From contig NC_083384.1 in NCBI RefSeq assembly GCF_031755915.1, forward strand, positions 7,728,501-7,792,500: a stretch of 64,000 nt of DNA, written 5' to 3'. A program made the translations under genes and the position numbers. Under the pieces are notes generated by a model. That model did no database searches, was not told the DNA's origin, and saw only the letters and a program-made list of their open reading frames with translations. The DNA is from Ziziphus jujuba (Eukaryota; Streptophyta; Magnoliopsida; Rosales; Rhamnaceae). Positions 57,557 through 64,000 of this stretch are shown here, piece after piece (within the stretch, counting starts at the first letter, position 1; the number at the start of each line of letters is the position of its first letter).

Positions 57557-60194
57557 ATGTATAGTCTCCATATATGCCCAATTAAACCAATGACCAAATA
57601 AACTTGATTTTGTTCATTTTAAACCAACTTTTTGACTTATTTGTCGCTGCTGGAGACCAATGAATGATTAAAATCAGAGGAAATTTTGGTTTCATATTAT
57701 AAACGAATGAATGGATACTTCAAGATATGATATATATGCATCAAATATTTTCATTGCACATATAATTAATAAATATAATTTTAAATTTTAATCTTTAATG
57801 GGATTAATAGTTAAAAAAGAAAGAAAGTCATAATATTAAGAATTAAATGTAATATTAAGAACTTGATTTAAGCTAGATTATATATATGTATATATATATT
57901 AAAACATTTCCTTTTAGATGGATAAAATTGCAAATCACAGGTTTTTTTTTTTTTTTTCTCCCTCATTTTACAGGCATTTGAGCTAGAAGTTCAAGACATG
58001 AAATAAAAGATTAAATGCATATTTAAAAGTTAAAAAGCATGAAAAAGTTATGAATTTGTAATTTTTGGCCTTCTAGCTTTTTGAGGGCATGTAAAACCAA
58101 TTAACCTTTATATGTGCTTTTTGTATGGCAGTACAAATCTATAATGTGGATGATAAAGGAAACCAATTTGATTTTTAGATAACTATATAAATATATAATA
58201 CTATAAGGTGATGTAGTAGAACTATAGCTGCTACCCTTCCTTCATTCTTGCTATATCGGTAAAAAGACGAATTTGGTAGACAAATTTATAAAATTAAATT
58301 TTACATAAATTTACAAATTCAATAATTAAATGCATATATAATATAGCTACTCACTAAGTAAAACTATACTGGTTAACAAAAAACTGCTAAACAATATATA
58401 CATATATAGATGATCTCAATAATCAGGCCAACATCCAAAATAATTCTTAAATATATAACATCAATTTGTTTGTTATAGCATCAAAAGCCATTGAAGAGAT
58501 ATCTGACCTAATACGCAAACATACTTGACAAGGTTCGTAAATCTTCCATTTAGCATGTAGAGAAGTAACAAATATTTTTAGGAAAAATAATAAGTTTACA
58601 ATGAAAGTGGAACTAATTACTTTATTTATAATAAGAAAGAAATTTATGAGAAAAAAAAAAAAAGAGGAAATCCACTAAAAATACTTCTTTAACCTTGGTA
58701 TCCCTCAAGAAATTGATTCTTCAGTATCAAAATCTTTTAATTAGCAGCATTAAACACAAATTTATAATTTTTAAAAAAATAATAATAGTTGGAGATATTA
58801 AGTAGTCCTTAATATACATATACTTTTTTTTTTTTTTTGGGGACAGTATTAAAATCATTATTACAATTAGGCAAATTTTATCCAAATCAAGATTTGAATC
58901 TCAAATTCGCAAGTAAATTTTCCCAATGATTTTACTATTGGGCCCACCGGACCAAGCCTATGAACGAATCCTTAATTAGTACACATATGAAACTCACATT
59001 TATGTCAAAAACTAGTATTTCTTACGTTGATTTTTGGTTATAAATTTGGACAAAATCTATAGAATATCCTGTGCAGGATTAGAGTTTTCCAAACCACTTT
59101 TTCCTTCATTATCCTGGAAAACTCCTGAGTTATGAAAGAAAAGTATGTGCGTTTCGTGCAAGGTTTTCTTATAAACTCTTTGCCTTTATAAAAGGATAAT
59201 GTGTGATTTATTATTTATTATTTGTTTTTAGAATTTTTGGATCTTAAATAATGTATGATTAAACTGGTCAAAGTCTAAAAGAGGATTTGTAAATTAGATT
59301 TACCACACACATTTATGCTATACATATATGTGTGTGTCTGTCTGTGTGTATTATAAAGAATAGAGCCATTTGATTGATGGTCCAAACTCTATCTTATCTC
59401 TGCAACAGCAACTACCTTATTCTACTGTACTTTAATGTTTTTCTCTCAAAATAGATTGACAGTATGATGCATCTTCTTCTTAATATATATGAAGGAATTA
59501 TTCAATTAATTTATAATCACATAGCATTCAGGACCACTTTTACATTTCTGTTGTACAATTTATCGGTATAATTTTAAAAACATTACTCTTCTACTTATTT
59601 CCAGTTTTGGTCTATTGCAATCGAAGTTTTGCAAATTGCATATGGTATCAAGGATATATATATATATATTTGGCTACTATTGTGTGCCATTAACAATTTT
59701 AATTAGTTTTAGAAATTTGGAAAAATTAATACTATTATTTGTATTATGACCTTTAATGATAAAAAATATGGAAAAATTAACACCCTCATACATTTTTTGT
59801 TTCAAAAAAAGATTTTAGGTTTTTGTTTTGGACTGGATCTAATACTATAAAAATGAATGGAAATACACTTCCTATGAAAATTTTCAAATTTTCCTAAATA
59901 AGTGTTGCATATAGAGATCCTAAATTTGAAACTTCAAACAATATTTCTAATCAGCACAAATTAAAAAAATCAATAATAATAATAATTTAATAACAAAGTT
60001 ATTGTTTTTCGAATAATATTTTTCAATTCGGATTTTTAATCCAATATTATAAAAAAAAATTACTGAAAGATCCAAAAAAATAAAATATAATTATTAGTTT
60101 TTATATATTTTAAAAAAAGAAAAGAAAAAAATGTGAGTTACTGTTTTCACTAGAAATGGCTTGGTATAGGCCAAAACATGCCCCTTTTCTTAGG

Positions 60195-60539
60195 GTGACA
60201 CAGAATGTCACTAGACAAAGTGTGGTAATATGTGCTTGTAAATTTGGGAAGTCTTAAAACAAAATTAAAAAATTAAAAAATAAAAATTAAAACAAACCCT
60301 TTTTTGTTCTTTAGCCATCCTAAACATATTGTCTACGGTGCATATGGAAGCTGATCATAGTATTATGGTGTCCTTTTTAATCACTTGAAAAGACATAATT
60401 ACCCTTCCTATACCCATTTCTCTACCTTGTCCAGAATCCATATAAAGGTAAATTTGACTTTTCCTCTTTCACTACCCTCTCTTAGGATCACCATCCCTAG
60501 AAACTCTCCAAATATGTGCACCTTGAATTTCTCGCGAGA
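60195..60539 (+). promoter_or_regulatory. Putative upstream regulatory elements of the KANADI gene
   Basis: GTGACA at 60,195-60,200 and TGTCAC at 60,206-60,211 form an inverted pair around a 5-bp spacer, i.e. two TGTC auxin-response cores pointing outwards. TATAAAGG occurs at 60,441-60,448. A perfect 10-bp palindrome TCTCGCGAGA lies at 60,530-60,539 in otherwise AT-rich sequence. Which start site is used is unknown. Function is inference from motif matches. Confidence 0.35.
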
Positions 60540-61089
60540 TTTTTGACAAAAAATTAAATATAAAATAATTATAACTAAATTCAAAGATTTTCAAAGGAAT
60601 GATGTGATTTGTGGTGGGAATTATAGGTTTTTATTGCTTTTTTTTTTTTACATCAAAGAGTGGGATAATTGGCGACAAACAACTAACCCTAGGATGTGGA
60701 AATTAGTGTGTAATCATGTGGCATATATATATATATATGTATGTATATATGATCCAAAAATGTAAAAATTTAGGGTTTGTAAAAAGGAGCACCAAAGAAA
60801 AAGTTTCTGTTCAAAGAGTGTGCATGTGTGCGGGATTAAAAAGGTTTTGTGGGAGTTTGCTGAGCGACAAATGCACAACTTAAAGTTAGATTTACATGAA
60901 AAAAATTATTTTATCTCTTTTTCTACTCCAAAAATAATAAATAAATAAAAGAAAAGAAGAAGAAAAAAAGACTAGTAGTAAAAAAGAATCAAAGTCTCTC
61001 TAACTTATTTACTTTTTTTTTTCTTTCTCATTCTTACCTTTTTTTTTTTTTTTCCTTCCTTTTTCTTACCCTAGTACCCTACCCCTCAC

Positions 61090-61610
61090 GTCCACAAAAG
61101 AAACACATTCTCTCTCTCTCTCTTTCTCTCTCACTTTCTATCTCTCTCCCTTGTATAGCTCCTCAACTGTCATTTTCTCACATATACTTCACACAAAAGA
61201 AACAACCATTCACTTCATACCTTGTCATTTCTTTCTTTCTTTCTCTCTCTCTACTCTCTCTATCTCTCTCTCTCCTCTCAATCTCTAATCTCTGCAACTA
61301 CTCCCTCAAATTGATCAACCCCATCTGCAAAATTATAACAAAACCCAGAAATCTCACCTGAAATTCCAAAAACCCCTTATCCTCCAGAATCCCACTAACC
61401 GAAGACGAAGTTTCTTTTTTTCTTTTTTTTTCTTTTTTTTGACAAAATCTCTTTCTGTTACCTCCACCAAAGACATAAAAGGAACAAGACAAAGCAAACT
61501 ACAGGAGTGAACAAGAAGAAGAAGAAGAAGAAGAAGAAGAAGAAGATAAGGAGGAGAAAAAGAAAAACTCAACCTGAAGGGGTTGGTTTTGCTTTTCTTT
61601 GTTTTGGATT
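61090..61610 (+). promoter_or_regulatory. CT-rich leader of the KANADI gene
   Basis: Pyrimidine-rich sequence with repeated CTCTCT blocks (about 61,107-61,290) followed by a (GAA)n tract (about 61,516-61,545) just before the ATG. Such CT-rich leaders are common in plant developmental transcription factor genes. A short intron in the leader cannot be excluded. Confidence 0.5.
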
Positions 61611-61980
61611 ATGGAGCTATTTCCAGCACAACCTGATTTGTCTTTGCAAATCAGCCCTCCAAATACAAAACCCACATCAAATAGTTGGAGTAGAAGAAGT
61701 AGTGCTAGAGAAGAAGAGGATGTGGTCGATTTGGGTTTCTGGAAACGAGCTTTGGACTCGAGAAATTCCATATCTTCTTCAATGGCGGCAAAACCAGATA
61801 ACAACAACAACAACAACAATAATACCTGTTTCGAGCTTTCCCTTTCTAATCCACGCCTTTCTGATCAGTCTAACTCCAACCATAACATTCATCAGCATCA
61901 TCATCTCCAAAACTCTAATGGCAATCTTTTCCACTCCTTTCAACAAAACCAGTACCAAAATCACCATTATCAACTTCACA

Positions 61981-62011
<31 letters not shown>

Positions 62012-63884
62012 CCAGCTTTTTCATCATCATCATCAACAACAACAACAACAACAACAGGCTGGGCTAACTCAGGAGCTTGGTTTCTTGAGACCCATTAGAG
62101 GAATTCCAGTTTACCAAAACCCTCCTCATCCTCCTCCCCCTTTTCCATTTTCAGCACAGCTTCCTTTGGATACTAGTTGTTTGCCTTCCTCCATTAATAT
62201 GAATGCTAATAACAACTCCACAACAATATCAACAACAGGTTCGAACCCATTGTTTCAGTCTTCGAGTGCTACTCATCAAGGCCTGATGCGATCGAGATTC
62301 TTATCGAGATTTCCTGCTAAAAGAAGCATGAGAGCTCCTCGGATGCGATGGACTACTACACTCCATGCTCGTTTTGTTCATGCTGTTGAGCTATTAGGTG
62401 GTCATGAAAGTAAGCTACTTTCTGCTTCATTTTTTCAAGCTCTCTCTCTCTGTAGCTAGCTCTTTTTCTTTTTTTCTTTTTTAATTTATACATATATATA
62501 TGTTTTCTCTTAGACCCCTTTTCATCTTACACCATTCTACATTTTTCTTTTGCAATTTTTCAAAAACAAATAGGTAAAAAAGGAAAATGGAAAAGAATTG
62601 ACCTTATCTTTTTTTTCTTCTTCTTTTTTCTTTTTTCTTTTTTAATCTTTACGTTTTTTAGGGGCTACTCCAAAGTCAGTTCTTGAGCTAATGGATGTGA
62701 AGGATCTGACCCTTGCACATGTTAAATCTCATTTACAGGTGAGAAAACACAGTACAAAGACTAGTCACTTTCTTGCTCACATCTCTAATCTATTAATTAA
62801 TTTTCTCCTCCTTAATTTGAAGAGTGGGTTTTCTTTCTATTTGTGTATTAGAGTAAAATTCTGTGACAATGATAATGATTTTGTTTTCCTCTGAAGTGGG
62901 TTTAATTTGCAATTAGAGAATTTTATTTTTATTTTTTTCTTAAAACGATTGAAACTTTTTGCATATATATGTATATATTTTTTATTTTGTTTTACAGCCT
63001 ACATTACAGGAAGAAGTAGTCGCATAAGTTTCAAATTCCAATGGGGTTTTTTCTACTTTTCTTTTTGCTTGGCAGAGAGAGTCTCTCAAATCCTTAGCAC
63101 TTCTTTTTCTACTAGATCTGATGGCTCTGCTTCTGCAAGCTAATAAACAGCTTTTTTTGCCTGGAAGAATGAACCACCCCCCAAGTGAAAGAAAAATCAA
63201 TACTAACTGAGAGAGAAACAACAAGAGGAGAGAGAAAAAAAATAAAAATACATACACAAAAGAGAAAGAGGGGGGAGAGAGAGAGAGAGAGAGAGAGTAT
63301 TATCGATTTCAGAAAACAAGTAAGACAAAGCCCAAGGAAAATTCAGAATGAGTCGTATAGCCAAGCCAAAAACGGGCTTACTTATACAGTCTATCTATTA
63401 TTATATTATACATTTACAGAAAACCAAAAAATAAAAAATAAAAACAAATAGAAAAAAGAATAATAATAAGAAGTACAGAAACACCATCATTTCTCAATGA
63501 TATTTTCTTCAATCTGGTTCTCGTAACCATGCTTTCTACAACCGTGGTTAAAAGCACCCCATGCATGCATATATATACACACACACACTTATAATGTATA
63601 CATACATAAATACATGCACATGATGGTACTTTTAATGCATCTTTTATGTACTTGCTCCATCTTTTAGATCATGTATTGAATGAAAATATACACCGTACTA
63701 TTACTTCCTTTCTTTCTTTCTTTCCTTTTTTTTTTTTTTTTTTTTTTTCCTTCCTTTCTCTTTTTTTATTTTCTTTATGATATTGAAAACATTACAAATT
63801 GGCAAATGACATTACCATTATACGTACTTTTCATTCAGATGTACCGGACGGTGAAGACCACAGATAGAGCAGCTGCTTCTTCAG
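61611..63884 (+). CDS. KAN2: KANADI2-like GARP transcription factor, 5' part
   Basis: Nuclear MYB-like (GARP) DNA-binding repressor that specifies abaxial identity of leaves, ovule integuments and vasculature, acting against HD-ZIPIII genes and auxin transport. Three exons are in the window: 61,611-62,409, 62,662-62,738 and 63,839-63,884; the rest lies beyond 64,000. The N-terminus MELFPAQPDLSLQISPPN, LGFWKRALDSR and LRPIRGIP match the KAN2 type rather than KAN1. Low-complexity Asn, His and Gln runs fill residues ~60-150. The GARP domain spans the exon joins: PRMRWTTTLHARFVHAVELL, then ATPKSVLELMDVKDLTLAHV and KSHLQMYRTVKTT. Donors and acceptors are canonical and phases agree (AGG codon split across exons 1/2). 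Intron 2 is ~1.1 kb. The frame is intact throughout. KAN3 is the main alternative. Confidence 0.93.
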
Positions 63885-64000
63885 GTTAATTAGTGCTTTT
63901 TCTCTTTTTTTTATTTTTCTTACTTTCTTTTACTATTTTTTCTTGTTCAATCCAGAAGATTAAGCATAGAAAATGTGAAATTAAGAATTGGGTATTGTAG
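63885..64000 (+). other. Start of KANADI intron 3, cut by the window end
   Basis: Begins with donor GTTAAT after the serine-rich end of the GARP domain. The remaining exons are not in the window. Confidence 0.8.

Larger units (their letters stand above)
46605..60440. other. 3' UTR of the JmjC gene, then gene-free intergenic region
   Basis: The first 0.5-0.9 kb probably belong to the 3' UTR. The rest is AT-rich intergenic sequence with no supportable gene, many AT tracts, a 49-bp tandem duplication (51,190-51,286) and a few slightly GC-richer patches, for example 49,380-49,520 and 52,360-52,500. The last patch and one near 58,850-58,970 have phrases reminiscent of tRNA-derived SINE boxes, but neither has convincing A and B boxes. 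Confidence 0.6.

Noticed and set aside
61507..62067. Alternative frames over the first KANADI exon
   Set aside because: Shadows of the KANADI frame made of lysine, isoleucine or leucine runs from its GAA, CAT and CAA repeats.
62907..63143. Open frame within KANADI intron 2
   Set aside because: The GARP domain joins cleanly from 62,738 to 63,839, so this lies inside the intron and has no coding character.

Overview
The window is AT-rich nuclear DNA from a flowering plant, and almost certainly a eudicot. It carries a TIR-type NLR (a class essentially missing from monocots), GT-AG introns, a KANADI2-like GARP factor, a plant JMJ13/JMJ706-type histone demethylase and a long-LTR Ty3/Gypsy element primed by initiator tRNA-Met. 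A woody rosid would fit, but the species cannot be fixed from sequence alone.

Layout. (1) 1-2.4 kb: a noncoding block present twice in direct orientation, then a decayed acidic coding stretch on the minus strand. (2) 2.46-8.16 kb, minus strand: a complete five-exon TIR-NBS-LRR-C-JID immune receptor of about 1,102 aa with an unusual MHD motif (MHA). Its promoter lies at 8.2-8.9 kb. (3) 8.9-11.7 kb: intergenic, with one MITE-like element. (4) 11,725-25,099: a full-length Ty3/Gypsy element of chromovirus (Tekay/Del-like) type. A solo LTR of the same family sits inverted inside its 5' LTR (12,548-15,599, TSD CCGGA). The gag-pol frame is uninterrupted by frameshifts but has three nonsense codons. 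(5) 25.1-38.3 kb: gene-free repeat-rich sequence, including two diverged copies of an ~0.85 kb dispersed repeat and many microsatellites. (6) 38.3-46.6 kb, plus strand: promoter and eleven coding exons of the JmjN/JmjC demethylase (~875 aa). Its 5' leader has three upstream ORFs, the last overlapping the inferred start. (7) 46.6-60.4 kb: gene-free sequence. (8) 60.4-64.0 kb, plus strand: upstream region and first three coding exons of a KANADI2-like gene that runs off the right edge.

The three host genes are unrelated in function: pathogen recognition, H3K27/H3K9 demethylation, and abaxial organ polarity. Nothing suggests they act as a unit. I found no clear sign of a novel multi-gene system. 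The most noteworthy items are the MHA variant in the NLR, the nested inverted LTR able to make hairpin RNA, the overlapping uORF and G-box/CGCG elements of the demethylase gene, and the eroded acidic repeat tail behind the NLR. All exon boundaries were placed by eye from splice signals, reading-frame continuity and family knowledge.
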